Notes under the pieces: model-generated
Databases searched by the model: none
Told to the model about the DNA's origin: nothing
What the model saw: the letters and a program-made list of their open reading frames with translations, nothing else
Made by a program: the position numbers and the translations under genes
Assembly (NCBI RefSeq): GCF_003634015.1
Contig: NZ_RBII01000002.1
Location: 279,681 to 343,680 of the forward strand
Length of the DNA stretch: 64,000 nucleotides
Reading direction: 5' to 3'
Origin: Litorimonas taeanensis
GTDB taxonomy: Bacteria > Pseudomonadota > Alphaproteobacteria > Caulobacterales > Maricaulaceae
Shown: one piece after another, positions 9,103 to 19,078 of the stretch
How positions within the stretch are numbered: the stretch's first letter is position 1
Layout: the number at the start of each line of letters is the position of its first letter

Positions 9103-10341
9103 CTACCTAGTTTTTTGCGCATCAAGCTTTTTGAGGAACTCTGAAGTCACTGCGGAGAAAGCCCGATAGTCAAAGATAGGATTATCATGGCAAAATTTCT
9201 TCATTCTTTCGTGTTCAGTTTTTGGCTGCGATAAAATTGTTTTCATTTTTTCAACTTGCCCATTCAAGTCACCTAATGGGAGAGCATAATGATTATTTCC
9301 TTCATCAACAAACTCAGAGACGCTACTGTAAATATTTGAAATTACGGGCGTACCAAAGGTCATGGATTCAGAAAATTTGCTCGGAAATCCAGCCTCAATC
9401 GTACGATTTAAATGACGGATGAATATTGAGAAATTTGCGCTCTGAAGCATGTCAATGACTGTACTATGCGGTTGTCGGCCGTGAAAAATTACGCGGTCAC
9501 CTAACGCCTCCAGTTTACTTTTAAACTCAGGGAACGCCAATAGAAAATTGTCTTTTGTCAAACCAATCAAGTCTAATTGAAAATTGTTATGGGTTGGCAA
9601 TAGGTGGCTGAAGATATCAATGACTGTATCTGTGCGATCTTTCACATTCGACCGGTCCGCGTTCAATAAATTTAACACAAAAGGACTACCCGCATACAGA
9701 AACTTCACAGGAGTATTGTCTGGTAGCCCTTTGATAAGGGTGGGTCTTTCAACGCGGCTGTCTAAATCATAAAGGGTTGGGAGAACCACAGTCGTCTTGC
9801 AACTCGCTTTATAATACTCTTCTAAATATGGGCTGGTTAAAATCAACCCATCTACCTTTTTATTAACATAGTTCATACGAAGCGCAGTATCGAAATCCTT
9901 GACTGCCGCATGAATGGATTTTTTCCCATACTGAGAATACCACTCTGTCGAATCTGCAACCAAATGAATGCTGCGACGCCGACAAAAACCTTGCAATCTT
10001 ATCTGAGAGATAGCCGGATAATTATAACAAATTATGCTATGCACACGTCCTGCAAGAGGGCCATTAACCAAAGCTTTAATATTGGCCGTTGAAACAGTTT
10101 GCTTAAACCAAGCAAGCTTCCCGCTAGGATAAGGCTGTGCCCAACTGTCAAAATTGAAATATTGAGTCCGTGTGGACACTACATCCACTCCAGTTTCCAA
10201 TGACTTGTCATACCCTAAAAAGGCAGGTTCATATCCTAGTGACTTAAAAATTTTTGCGTTAGCCGACACCCGATGAGCGGCTGCATTTTTATCAGGTAGT
10301 TCAAAACCACCGACATAAAGAATTACATTTTTCTCGGACAT
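9103..10341 (-). CDS. Group-1 glycosyltransferase
   Basis: A 412-residue GT-B-fold glycosyltransferase, first gene of a two-gene leftward operon. The N-terminus reads as a nucleotide-sugar Rossmann domain (VILYVGGFELPD). The C-terminal half holds a YAGSP phosphate-binding-like turn, VIFHGRQPH, and a GFPSKFSESMTFGTPVIS block, which matches the acceptor/donor glutamate motif of the family. The N-terminal half is more divergent than that of its neighbour. It probably elongates the repeat unit; donor and linkage cannot be predicted. The upstream gap to the flippase gene (about 240 bases) holds the divergent promoters. Confidence 0.82.
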   Translation of the reverse strand: MSEKNVILYVGGFELPDKNAAAHRVSANAKIFKSLGYEPAFLGYDKSLETGVDVVSTRTQYFNFDSWAQPYPSGKLAWFKQTVSTANIKALVNGPLAGRVHSIICYNYPAISQIRLQGFCRRRSIHLVADSTEWYSQYGKKSIHAAVKDFDTALRMNYVNKKVDGLILTSPYLEEYYKASCKTTVVLPTLYDLDSRVERPTLIKGLPDNTPVKFLYAGSPFVLNLLNADRSNVKDRTDTVIDIFSHLLPTHNNFQLDLIGLTKDNFLLAFPEFKSKLEALGDRVIFHGRQPHSTVIDMLQSANFSIFIRHLNRTIEAGFPSKFSESMTFGTPVISNIYSSVSEFVDEGNNHYALPLGDLNGQVEKMKTILSQPKTEHERMKKFCHDNPIFDYRAFSAVTSEFLKKLDAQKTR

Positions 10342-10582
10342 ATACGTTCTTAATAAAGCTTGGTTAGATATTTAACGTCAAAACTAAACGTCAAAACCAT
10401 TCCTTTTCTCAAAATTTTTAAACTTATCGCACCACTTTTGTAGCGCCTCTATATCACTGTTCTTGGAAAGGCTATGAGTTTTTAAATGAATCACTATAAA
10501 TATCCTTGATATTAGTAAGTAACTTGCTAGGTGAAGCGCTAATAAGAGCTCGTGTAACGACCTCAATAAACACACCGGATGA

Positions 10583-12100
10583 GTGGACGGTCAAGTGTCA
10601 CAAGCAATCTTAAAATCAGGTGTTGGTATAATCGCCTTAATCATTGCTGGGAAAATTCTCGGCCTATTAAAAGATGTCGTTATTTCGGCCACTTTCGGCA
10701 CAGGCGCAGCGATTGACGCTTACTTCATGGCAATGAATATCAGCACAGTTTTTTTTGCCGCCTTCACAACAACAATAACACTTGTATTTCTCCCCTTATA
10801 TCATGACCGATTATTAAACAGAGGTGAGAGCGAAGCCTCTATATATGCGAACAGCATTCTGAATGTTTTTGCTATAATTAGTTGCGGCTTCATGCTCGTT
10901 CTTATTACATTCGCTCCGCAGATAATGTCCGCTATTGATTTATCATCCGCAACTGAACGACGCGACATATCAATTATCGCCCTAAGACTAATGGCAACCT
11001 CTTATGTCTTTTCAACTATTACGACTTTTTTGACATCTATGCAGTTGGCTAGAAAATCTTATTTCTACCTTCATTTTGTGCCAATCATTAGTAATATGAT
11101 GGTCATATTGGCCGCTCTTTTCTTTGCGAGTCAATTTGGCGTTTATGCTATTATTATTGCAGGCGTGTTGGCTTGGATTATACAAATTCCGTTCCATAGC
11201 TTCATAACCAGGAAATATTTCTCCTATCGCGCTAAAATAAATCTATCCAAGGCAGACCTCGCAAAACTAGGCCTTCTAATCGTTCCCGCTTTTTTAGGAT
11301 TGCTTGCCGATCAGTTAAATGTGCTTGTCACAACGATTCTTGTAACCAGTCTCGATCTTGGCGCCATCAGCGCTTTAAATTACGCCTATAAGCTAATCTT
11401 ACTTGCTAGCGGAACATTTGTGGTGGCAGTCATGACAATGATGTTCCCTCTTTTTTCTGAGCACGCGGCCAAACGCGATATGGACGCGCTCTCCAGTGCA
11501 GTGAAAAGAGGTATTCGTCTGATATGCCTCATCATGGTTCCTATCACTGCCGTCACCTTATTTTATCATCAAGATATAGTTTCAATAGTTTTCGAACGCG
11601 GCGCCTTCAGCCGAGAGGATACTTTGCTGACCTCGCCCATCTTATTTTATTTTGCGTTCGGCTTGATTTTCATGGGCCTGCGAGAAGTGCTTAACAAAGC
11701 TTTTTACGCTTTAAAACGAACAACCTTGCCACTTTACGTAAGCCTCTTTTCCGTTGGGCTAAATATACCGCTTAGCCTGTTATGGATAAAATCAATGCAA
11801 GCCAACGGCCTCGCTTTAGCGGTTTCTGTATCCATAGCTTTTTGCGTATTATGTCAATTCTTCTTCCTTCGACGCGAGATTGGCCCTGCCTTTTACAAAG
11901 GGCTTTTCCCCTTTTTCTTAAGGTTATGTTTAGCGGCTATTATCGCCATAATTATTCTTTACGGCTGCCAGACAGCCTTGCAGTCAATCCCAACTCTGTT
12001 GCGTTTTATGGTGGCGAGCGGTTTAGCCATTGGCGGGTATGGAATAGCCTTATGGATTCTTCGAATCGAGGAGTTAGACCTTATAAAAAGGCGGCTTTAA
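10583..12100 (+). CDS. MurJ/MviN-family lipid-linked oligosaccharide flippase (Wzx-like)
   Basis: A 505-residue membrane protein with about 14 hydrophobic helices and the MVF signature near the N-terminus (GKILGLLKDVVISATFGTG, then DAYFMA). The family moves undecaprenyl-linked intermediates across the inner membrane. The position inside an exopolysaccharide locus with two polymerase candidates makes it the likely repeat-unit flippase, although sequence resembles MurJ (lipid II) as much as classical Wzx. The start is GTG at 10583; another GTG four codons later is possible. If a second murJ exists elsewhere in the genome, the exopolysaccharide role is favoured. Confidence 0.85.
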   Translation: MDGQVSQAILKSGVGIIALIIAGKILGLLKDVVISATFGTGAAIDAYFMAMNISTVFFAAFTTTITLVFLPLYHDRLLNRGESEASIYANSILNVFAIISCGFMLVLITFAPQIMSAIDLSSATERRDISIIALRLMATSYVFSTITTFLTSMQLARKSYFYLHFVPIISNMMVILAALFFASQFGVYAIIIAGVLAWIIQIPFHSFITRKYFSYRAKINLSKADLAKLGLLIVPAFLGLLADQLNVLVTTILVTSLDLGAISALNYAYKLILLASGTFVVAVMTMMFPLFSEHAAKRDMDALSSAVKRGIRLICLIMVPITAVTLFYHQDIVSIVFERGAFSREDTLLTSPILFYFAFGLIFMGLREVLNKAFYALKRTTLPLYVSLFSVGLNIPLSLLWIKSMQANGLALAVSVSIAFCVLCQFFFLRREIGPAFYKGLFPFFLRLCLAAIIAIIILYGCQTALQSIPTLLRFMVASGLAIGGYGIALWILRIEELDLIKRRL

Positions 12101-12254
12101 ACAGGCCTAAAATGACGTTTTTTATACCAATTAAATGTTTGAAGCGAAAGACTCACCATGCTAGAGGCGGCTCATTATATGTCGGGCCTTCTATTTTAAG
12201 TCGACATACGGGCGAAAATTATCAAGATTGAGTGTGGTCAAAGAGAGAAGAAAC

Positions 12255-13526
12255 ATGGCTGAATCCCGCATTGCCATTATTGGCTTGGGCTATGTCGGCT
12301 TGCCGCTCGCTGTAGAGTTCGGCAAGACCATTCCCACCATTGGCTTCGACATCAATGCTGAACGCGTTGCGGAACTCCGTACAGGCGTAGACCATACATT
12401 AGAAGTCGAACCAGAATATCTAAGCAAAGCCGTTAAACTTTCTTATTCGACGGATACCTCGGACATTGCGGATTGTAATATTTATATTGTAACGGTCCCG
12501 ACGCCCATTGATCAGTCTAAGCAGCCAGACCTTACGCCTGTTCGCCGCGCGACGGAGATGCTCGGCAAGCTAATTAGTAAAGATGACATTGTTATCTATG
12601 AATCCACAGTCTTTCCTGGCTGCACCGCCAATATCTGCGTCCCTATTCTAGAACGTTTGTCCGGCATGAAACATAATGTCGATTTCTTCACAGGCTATAG
12701 CCCGGAACGCATCAACCCCGGCGATAAAGAACATCGCGTAACAGATATTGTTAAAGTGACGAGCGGCTCTACGCCTGAAATAGCCGAGAAAGTCGATGCG
12801 CTTTACAGCAGCATTATCACAGCTGGCACTTACAAAGCTCAGAGCATTGAAGTGGCTGAGGCGGCTAAAGTTATTGAAAACACACAACGCGATTTAAATA
12901 TCGCCTTGATGAACGAACTGGCTATTATCTTTAATAAGCTTGATATTGACACCCAAGATGTTCTTGATGCCGCGGCAACAAAATGGAACTTCTTACGCTT
13001 CACCCCCGGTCTTGTGGGTGGACACTGTATCGGCGTTGACCCTTATTATCTGACATACCGCGCACAAGAAGTTGGCTATCACCCAGATGTCGTTCTTGCT
13101 GGGCGCCGCATCAATGATAACATGCCTGAATATATTGCGACCCGTCTTTCAAACATGATGATGCAAAAAAGCATCCCAGTTGTCGGCAGTAACATTCTTG
13201 TTATGGGTTTAACATTCAAAGAAAACTGTCCCGATTTACGAAATTCAAAAGTTTATGAAGTCATCAAAAAACTTCAGAGCTTTAATGCTAATGTTGATAT
13301 TTACGACCCTTGGGTCGAAGCTGAAGCGGCTAAAACTGTTTACAACGTAGATCTTTTGGAATCGCTTCCTCAGAAGCCTCACTATGATGCAATCTTGCTT
13401 GCCGTAGGCCATAAAGAATTTAAAGCGCTCGGCGCAGACGCCATTCGAGCCCTCGGAAAAGACCCTCATATCTTTTTCGACCTTAAAGCTATTTTTGACC
13501 GCCAAAGCAGCGATGCGAGATTATAA
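12255..13526 (+). CDS. tviB: UDP-N-acetylglucosamine / UDP-sugar 6-dehydrogenase (TviB/WbpA-like)
   Basis: NAD-dependent nucleotide-sugar 6-dehydrogenase of the Vi-antigen TviB group, converting UDP-GlcNAc (or a relative) to the uronic acid. [10 protein letters not shown] forms the NAD-binding loop near the N-terminus; the catalytic cysteine is Cys258 in [11 protein letters not shown]. The C-terminal UDP-binding domain carries [15 protein letters not shown] chose the ATG at 12255 because AGAGAGAAGAAAC lies directly before it; an upstream TTG would add nine residues. The stop overlaps the next start by one base (TAATG), so translation is coupled to the epimerase gene. Confidence 0.9.
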   Translation: MAESRIAIIGLGYVGLPLAVEFGKTIPTIGFDINAERVAELRTGVDHTLEVEPEYLSKAVKLSYSTDTSDIADCNIYIVTVPTPIDQSKQPDLTPVRRATEMLGKLISKDDIVIYESTVFPGCTANICVPILERLSGMKHNVDFFTGYSPERINPGDKEHRVTDIVKVTSGSTPEIAEKVDALYSSIITAGTYKAQSIEVAEAAKVIENTQRDLNIALMNELAIIFNKLDIDTQDVLDAAATKWNFLRFTPGLVGGHCIGVDPYYLTYRAQEVGYHPDVVLAGRRINDNMPEYIATRLSNMMMQKSIPVVGSNILVMGLTFKENCPDLRNSKVYEVIKKLQSFNANVDIYDPWVEAEAAKTVYNVDLLESLPQKPHYDAILLAVGHKEFKALGADAIRALGKDPHIFFDLKAIFDRQSSDARL

Positions 13527-14548
13527 TGAGTATTTGTGTAACAGGCTGTGCAGGCTTTATTGGTTTTTTCGTTACGAAACAGCTTCTTGCGCGCGGTGAA
13601 ACTGTCGTCGGCATTGATGTTGTAAATGATTATTACGATGTAAGCCTAAAAGAAAAACGGTTAAAAGTTCTGCATGAATTAGCAGAGAGCAGTCCTGGGG
13701 CGTTTGAGTTTTTTCGCATAAATTTGGCTGATAAAGACGCTGTTAATGCATGTTTTAATGAACACCGTCCAACCCATGTAATCAATTTGGCCGCTCAGGC
13801 CGGTGTTCGCTACAGTCTAGAAAACCCACATGCTTATATTGAGTCTAACATTACAGGTTTTACAAATATCCTAGAAGCCTGCCGTTATTTTGATGTTCAA
13901 CATTTGACCTATGCGTCAACATCCAGTGTTTATGGCAACCACACAAAAATGCCTTTCACTGAACATGAGAGTGTTGATCACCCCATTCAGTTTTATGCAG
14001 CCACGAAAAAAGCCAATGAGTTGATGGCGCATTCTTATAGCCATTTGTTTAAGCTTCCCACGAGTGGCCTCCGCTTCTTTACAGTTTATGGGCCTTGGGG
14101 CCGTCCTGATATGGCGCTCTTTTTGTTTACTAAAAACATTTTAGCTGGCGAGCCTATCAATGTCTTTAACCATGGGAAACACACACGTGACTTCACCTAT
14201 GTCGATGACATTGTAGAAGGCGTAATTCGTGTCAGCGACTCACCCGCTCAACCAAATCCAGATTGGGATCCATCTGCGCCTGATCCGCAAAGTTCAAGTG
14301 CTCCTTACCGCATTTTCAATATTGGTAATAATGCCCCTGTCAAACTGATGACCTATGTAAAAGCCATCGAAGACGCTTTAGGTAAAAAAGCAGAGATTAA
14401 CTACCTCCCCCTTCAAAAAGGCGACGTGCCTTCAACCTATGCTGATGTCAGCGAGTTGATGAAGGCTGTCGATTATAAACCCGACACTAAAGTACAGACC
14501 GGCGTAAGTAATTTTGTCCAATGGTATCGAGACTATTACAAACTCTGA
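13526..14548 (+). CDS. NAD-dependent nucleotide-sugar epimerase (UDP-glucuronate 4-epimerase-like)
   Basis: Extended short-chain dehydrogenase of 340 aa. The cofactor loop is TGCAGFIG, the catalytic Tyr-x3-Lys is YAATK, with Ser/Thr in STSSVYG. The [11 protein letters not shown] and [13 protein letters not shown] blocks match the UDP-glucuronate/UDP-galacturonate C4-epimerases (CapI/LpsL/WbnF) rather than TviC/WbpP. Because it is coupled to the TviB-like gene, the substrate could be UDP-GlcNAcA; with ugd elsewhere in the locus it could be UDP-GlcA. Sequence alone does not settle this. Confidence 0.88.
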   Translation: MSICVTGCAGFIGFFVTKQLLARGETVVGIDVVNDYYDVSLKEKRLKVLHELAESSPGAFEFFRINLADKDAVNACFNEHRPTHVINLAAQAGVRYSLENPHAYIESNITGFTNILEACRYFDVQHLTYASTSSVYGNHTKMPFTEHESVDHPIQFYAATKKANELMAHSYSHLFKLPTSGLRFFTVYGPWGRPDMALFLFTKNILAGEPINVFNHGKHTRDFTYVDDIVEGVIRVSDSPAQPNPDWDPSAPDPQSSSAPYRIFNIGNNAPVKLMTYVKAIEDALGKKAEINYLPLQKGDVPSTYADVSELMKAVDYKPDTKVQTGVSNFVQWYRDYYKL

Positions 14549-14573
14549 TTTTCATGAAATATGAGACTTGATT

Positions 14574-15581
14574 ATGTTTAAAGATAAGACACTTTTAATT
14601 ACAGGCGGAACGGGCTCTTTTGGTAACGCTGTCCTACGTCGTTTTCTTTCTAGTGATGTCGGCGAGATTCGTATCTTTTCTCGAGATGAGAAAAAGCAAG
14701 ACGATATGCGTAAACACTATAACAATGAAAAACTCGTTTTTCATATTGGTGATGTCCGAGATTATGACAGCGTAGATCGTGTCATGCAGGGCGTAGATTT
14801 TGTTTTTCATGCCGCAGCTTTGAAACAAGTACCATCTTGTGAATTTTTTCCGATGGAAGCTATTCGGACCAATGAATTAGGCGCGAATAACGTGATGACA
14901 GCGGCCGCACGTAACGGCGTCGAACGCGTTGTGGTCCTTAGCACAGATAAGGCCGTTTATCCTATCAATGCCATGGGCCTCTCAAAGGCTATGATGGAAA
15001 AATTAATGGTCGCTAATGCGCGGACATATGCCAAACAAGGCACAACATTCTGCGCCACCCGCTATGGTAATGTTATGGCGTCACGTGGTTCTGTAATCCC
15101 TCTATTCCTAGACCAAATTAAATCTGGGCAGGACCTTACCATCACTGACCCTGCTATGACGCGTTATTTAATGACGCTTGATGAATCTGTAGAGCTCGTT
15201 CTCTTCGCATTCCACAATGCTCAACCTGGTGATATTTTCGTACAAAAATCGCCAGCATCAACCATTGCAGATCTAGCCCAAGCCATGATGGAAATGTTCA
15301 AAGGTTCAGGGAAAATAAAATATATCGGTACACGCCACGGCGAAAAACTCTATGAAACTTTAGTCTCTCGCGAAGAAATGGCTAAAGCCGAAGAATTCGA
15401 TCGCTATTACCGTGTTCCCGCTGATAATCGTGGATTAAACTATGACCGATTCTTTAGCGATGGCGATGAAACCGTTGCCGCACATGATGACTACAACTCA
15501 CACAATACAGAACGCCTCGATATTGAGGGCGTCAAGAAAACACTCATGAAGCTCGAACTCATCAGAGAGGCATTAAAATGA
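14574..15581 (+). CDS. capE: UDP-GlcNAc 4,6-dehydratase/5-epimerase (CapE/WbvB-like)
   Basis: Inverting 4,6-dehydratase starting the UDP-L-6-deoxy-HexNAc routes. The NAD(P) loop is TGGTGSFG near the N-terminus. The active-site region reads STDKAVYPINAMGLSK, where Met replaces the usual Tyr of the YxxxK pair as is normal in this subgroup. The closing RHGEKLYETLVS block is also diagnostic. I start at the ATG at 14574, two codons inside a TTG that would also be possible. The gene ends with an ATGA overlap into the WecB-like 2-epimerase. The product would be UDP-2-acetamido-2,6-dideoxy-L-arabino-4-hexulose. Confidence 0.9.
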   Translation: MFKDKTLLITGGTGSFGNAVLRRFLSSDVGEIRIFSRDEKKQDDMRKHYNNEKLVFHIGDVRDYDSVDRVMQGVDFVFHAAALKQVPSCEFFPMEAIRTNELGANNVMTAAARNGVERVVVLSTDKAVYPINAMGLSKAMMEKLMVANARTYAKQGTTFCATRYGNVMASRGSVIPLFLDQIKSGQDLTITDPAMTRYLMTLDESVELVLFAFHNAQPGDIFVQKSPASTIADLAQAMMEMFKGSGKIKYIGTRHGEKLYETLVSREEMAKAEEFDRYYRVPADNRGLNYDRFFSDGDETVAAHDDYNSHNTERLDIEGVKKTLMKLELIREALK

Positions 15582-16705
15582 TTAAAGTCATGACTATTGT
15601 GGGCACACGTCCAGAAATCATCAAACTAAGTCAGGTGATGAAGGAGTTGGATGCTCATACAGACCATGTCATTACACATACGGGTCAAAATTATGATTAT
15701 GAACTCAATGAGATATTCTTTGAGCAACTTAACGTTAGACGTCCGGACCATTTCTTAAATGCGGTGAAAAGCCCAGTTGCAGCCACTATTGGCGATATCA
15801 TCACAAAAACGGACGCCCTTCTTGAAGAAGTCAAGCCAGATGCCATCCTTGTCTATGGCGATACAAATAGCTGCCTTGCTGTCATCGCAGCAAAGAGACG
15901 GAAAGTGCCAATTTTCCACATGGAAGCTGGCAACCGTTGCTTTGATCAACGCGTTCCAGAAGAAATTAACCGCAAAATTGTTGACCACTTAAGTGACATT
16001 AATATGCCGCTAAGTGAACAGGCTCGCGACTACCTTATTGCAGAAGGCCTGCGCCCTGAAACCGTCATTAAGACTGGTTCTTCCATGAAAGAAGTCCTTG
16101 AAGTCAACATGGAAAAAATCTTGGAATCTGACATCCTTGAACGTGAAGAGCTTAAAAAACGCAACTACATTTTGATGAGTATTCACCGCGAAGAAAATGT
16201 TGATTCACCCAAAAACTTTACTGATCTTTTGGAGTCAATTGAGGCATTGACGACGACATTCAAAATGCCTGTCATTATCTCTACTCATCCCCGCACACGC
16301 ATTAAACTTGAGCAAATGGGTTATGAGCAAACAAATCCACTTATTCGTTTCTCAAAGCCTTACGGCTTCCACGAATACAACAATCTGCAACTCAATGCTT
16401 TTTGCGTGATTTCAGACAGCGGAACAATTGCAGAAGAAGGCTCAATTATGAATCTTCCTGCGGTAACAATTCGTCAAGCCCATGAGCGTCCAGAGGGCAT
16501 GGATGAAGGCACACTTATCATGTCAGGCCTTTCAAAAAACCGGGTGCTTGAGTCAGTTAAAGTTGTTACATCCCAGCATCGTGAAGAACGCGTAATGAAA
16601 ATTGTTAGTGACTATGATGTCGACAATGTGTCAAAGAAAGTTTTACGGATAATCCTTTCTTACACAGATTATATTAACCGTACTGTATGGCATAAACCTA
16701 TCTAG
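15578..16705 (+). CDS. Non-hydrolysing UDP-N-acetylglucosamine 2-epimerase-like protein (WecB/CapG/WbvD-like)
   Basis: A 375-residue GT-B-fold 2-epimerase. GTRPEIIK near the N-terminus, HTGQNYD, VYGDTNS, HMEAGNRC, a PEEINR block and SDSGTIAEEG are all family hallmarks. When such a gene follows a CapE homologue directly (4-base overlap here), its substrate is normally a UDP-L-deoxy-HexNAc, giving UDP-L-FucNAc or UDP-L-QuiNAc, rather than UDP-GlcNAc. The reductase of the pathway appears to be the RmlD-like gene at 18082-18942. Cytosolic. Confidence 0.88.
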   Translation: MIKVMTIVGTRPEIIKLSQVMKELDAHTDHVITHTGQNYDYELNEIFFEQLNVRRPDHFLNAVKSPVAATIGDIITKTDALLEEVKPDAILVYGDTNSCLAVIAAKRRKVPIFHMEAGNRCFDQRVPEEINRKIVDHLSDINMPLSEQARDYLIAEGLRPETVIKTGSSMKEVLEVNMEKILESDILEREELKKRNYILMSIHREENVDSPKNFTDLLESIEALTTTFKMPVIISTHPRTRIKLEQMGYEQTNPLIRFSKPYGFHEYNNLQLNAFCVISDSGTIAEEGSIMNLPAVTIRQAHERPEGMDEGTLIMSGLSKNRVLESVKVVTSQHREERVMKIVSDYDVDNVSKKVLRIILSYTDYINRTVWHKPI

Positions 16706-16721
16706 GAAACTGATCTAAATT

Positions 16722-18050
16722 ATGAATTTTCGCATGCCAAGTTATATGCCACTGCGATTTTTCGCTATTTATATCGTTTTCGGCTTACTCGTCAGCTTTT
16801 CTGGCCCCATCATATTCTTGGGTTATGAAAAGGCCAAAGTTGGCGTTTATGTAAGCTTTTTCATACTGTTATTCTCACTAGGATATTGGCTCGGTATTAA
16901 GTCATTTCGATACAGGCCTCTTACAGAAGCCTATGAGACGATCACCCAATTTAAAGTCTTAAAATGGGTGAAGATTATGATTTTAATCTTCACCCTTTCT
17001 CAAATTGCCTCCCTTGGCATCGGTTTTGCCAGCGGCACCATTAGCGCCTCCTTATCAAATGTGGGGGATGCGTATATCAGTGGTTATGCAGATTACGAGC
17101 GTAATACGGGTAATTATAGTCTCACCTTCTTAATCGAAACAGCCGCTTATATACCTTACCTTGTAACGACTATTTTAGGTGTCTTATATTTTAAAAAACT
17201 TCCTACCTCGTATAAATTGATGGTCGTTTTTGCTTATGTTTCAATTATTTTCATCCATACTCTTAACAATGGCAAACAAAAACAGTTTGCCGATTTAATA
17301 ATCATTCTTCTTTTACTTTACGTCATTAATGTTTCTGGGAAGCCTAAGAAAATAGCCAGAAACTTAAGCTCAACAATACTTTATGTAATTGGCGGAGCCT
17401 TTGGCATAGGAGGCTTGTTATACCTTTTAGCCAGTCGATATGAAGCCATTGGTATCCATGCGGGCAATATAAACGATAAGATTCACCCGCTCATGCAAAT
17501 TGATTTTAGTAATAGTCTCTTTGCAGTTTTTGGAGAGAAAATCGGCCTGACTATAGCCCAATTATCTGGGTATCTATCCCAAGGTTATTATGGGTTATCT
17601 CTCAGCATGCGTGAATCGTTTGAGTGGACCTATTTCGTTGGGAATTCTTACTCTCTTACAGTCTTTTTGAATCGATTCTTAGGCCTACCTCTCGATTATA
17701 GAGATACCTATCCTTATCGAGCCGCATTAAATACTGGCTGGGGCGAGACAAAATGGTCAAGCGCCTTCTCATGGTATGCTGGCGATTTCACCTTTACAGG
17801 GACTTTATTTTTCTACGGGTTCATGGCGTTTTTATATAGCCGTGTTTGGATCGAGTCTGTTCGCTTTAAGAATCCAATTTCAATTGTTTTGTTCATTACC
17901 CTGTCTATCGGCTTGCTATATGTACCCGCGAACAATCAACTTATGCACACACCAGGCAGTTGTTTTGCAATTATCTTCTTCCTAGGCGCCTGGGTATTTC
18001 GACATAATTATTTTAATTTTCAAACAGATCGCCTAGTGAACCGGAAATAG
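16722..18050 (+). CDS. Oligosaccharide repeat-unit polymerase (Wzy-like membrane protein)
   Basis: A 442-residue protein with about 11-12 hydrophobic segments and no soluble domain. The composition and a large periplasmic loop between about residues 270 and 360 (with ETKWSSAFSWYAGDF) fit the Wzy repeat-unit polymerases; sequence conservation in that family is low, so topology and context carry the call. It lies 16 bases after the 2-epimerase gene with a GGAAA leader, probably the last gene of the rightward run that begins with the TviB-like gene. It is unrelated in sequence to the Wzy_C protein at 5617-6960. Confidence 0.78.
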   Translation: MNFRMPSYMPLRFFAIYIVFGLLVSFSGPIIFLGYEKAKVGVYVSFFILLFSLGYWLGIKSFRYRPLTEAYETITQFKVLKWVKIMILIFTLSQIASLGIGFASGTISASLSNVGDAYISGYADYERNTGNYSLTFLIETAAYIPYLVTTILGVLYFKKLPTSYKLMVVFAYVSIIFIHTLNNGKQKQFADLIIILLLLYVINVSGKPKKIARNLSSTILYVIGGAFGIGGLLYLLASRYEAIGIHAGNINDKIHPLMQIDFSNSLFAVFGEKIGLTIAQLSGYLSQGYYGLSLSMRESFEWTYFVGNSYSLTVFLNRFLGLPLDYRDTYPYRAALNTGWGETKWSSAFSWYAGDFTFTGTLFFYGFMAFLYSRVWIESVRFKNPISIVLFITLSIGLLYVPANNQLMHTPGSCFAIIFFLGAWVFRHNYFNFQTDRLVNRK

Positions 18051-18081
18051 AGACCAATTCCGATTCAGCACTTAAACAAAA

Positions 18082-18942
18082 CTAGAAATTATAATGGGGA
18101 TAAAGGTCTAGATTTTCATCCATTAAGGCTTTCAATCGCACCAGCATTTCCCGATATGTTGGAACCTTGTAATCAAAATCAGTTCTTGTAGAAATTAGGC
18201 TCTTATCTGCCTTGTAATCAGCATACGCATTGATTTCCAAAGGACGCTCCCAAATTTCAGCTAATAGCTTCAGGAGTTCATATTTCGAAATTTTATCTGA
18301 AGGGGCGAAATGATAAAGTCCGGTAATATTTTGCTCGATGAAATGTGGAACTGCGCGGGCGATTTCAAGCGTTGTCACACCAGACCAATAAGCTTGGCTA
18401 TAACCCGTAATCGTGCCTTCTTGTTTAAAGAGCCAATCCATCAGGCCAGTACCATCTGGCTTTAATTCTGGTCCAATTTTGGATGTTCGTATTGTTAAAT
18501 CATAATCATTAACGACCTCGCCAAGGGCTTTACTGCGCGCATAGTTATCATCACCATCCCTAAGTGAATCTTCAACATATTGCCCTGCCTTACCTGAAAA
18601 TACACAGTCCGTACTCAGTTGTATAAGACGAAAGTCCATCTCACGGCCAAAATTAGCAAGGTGATGTGGAAGACAGCTATTTAACCAAATCCCGCTCTCA
18701 GGTTCATTTTTGCACTGCGTAATGAGGGCACCAGCTAAGTTAACGACATAGTCGGGTTTGATACGGACGAGTGTTTCGCGCAACGCTGTCAAATCCGACA
18801 CATCCAATTGGTCTGTCACGAATGGACAGTCTCGGCGCGCAGCACCAAACACTTCATATCCCTTATGTTGACGCAAAGACCGAACCATCATGTGCCCAGC
18901 CATGCCACTCGCACCTAGAACTAATACTCTATGCTTTGTCAT
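18082..18942 (-). CDS. RmlD-like SDR reductase, likely UDP-L-deoxyhexulose reductase (WbvR-like)
   Basis: A 286-residue NAD(P)-dependent reductase of the RmlD_sub_bind family. The cofactor loop is GASGMAGHM, and the catalytic Tyr-x3-Lys is YARSK, preceded by STDCVFSG. It lacks the C-terminal cupin domain of CapF/WbjC, so the closest pathway analogue is the WbvB-WbvR-WbvD route to UDP-L-RhaNAc/L-QuiNAc rather than the L-FucNAc route. It converges on the Wzy-like gene with about 30 bases between stops. The substrate assignment is inferred from the company of CapE- and WecB-like genes. Confidence 0.82.
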   Translation of the reverse strand: MTKHRVLVLGASGMAGHMMVRSLRQHKGYEVFGAARRDCPFVTDQLDVSDLTALRETLVRIKPDYVVNLAGALITQCKNEPESGIWLNSCLPHHLANFGREMDFRLIQLSTDCVFSGKAGQYVEDSLRDGDDNYARSKALGEVVNDYDLTIRTSKIGPELKPDGTGLMDWLFKQEGTITGYSQAYWSGVTTLEIARAVPHFIEQNITGLYHFAPSDKISKYELLKLLAEIWERPLEINAYADYKADKSLISTRTDFDYKVPTYREMLVRLKALMDENLDLYPHYNF

Positions 18943-19078
18943 TTTATCACCTTAAATTCCAACACCATCCCCTTACAATTAAACCCAACTAAATCACATA
19001 TATTTTTTTATAATTTCGGATGACGACATCACATACAACAGAGTGAAAAACGCCGCTCGATTCGTATGTCTCCCGCTC

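Noticed and set aside
10384..10575. 63-codon leftward ORF between the glycosyltransferase and flippase genes
   Set aside because: Lies in the divergent promoter region, has no ribosome-binding site or recognisable motif.
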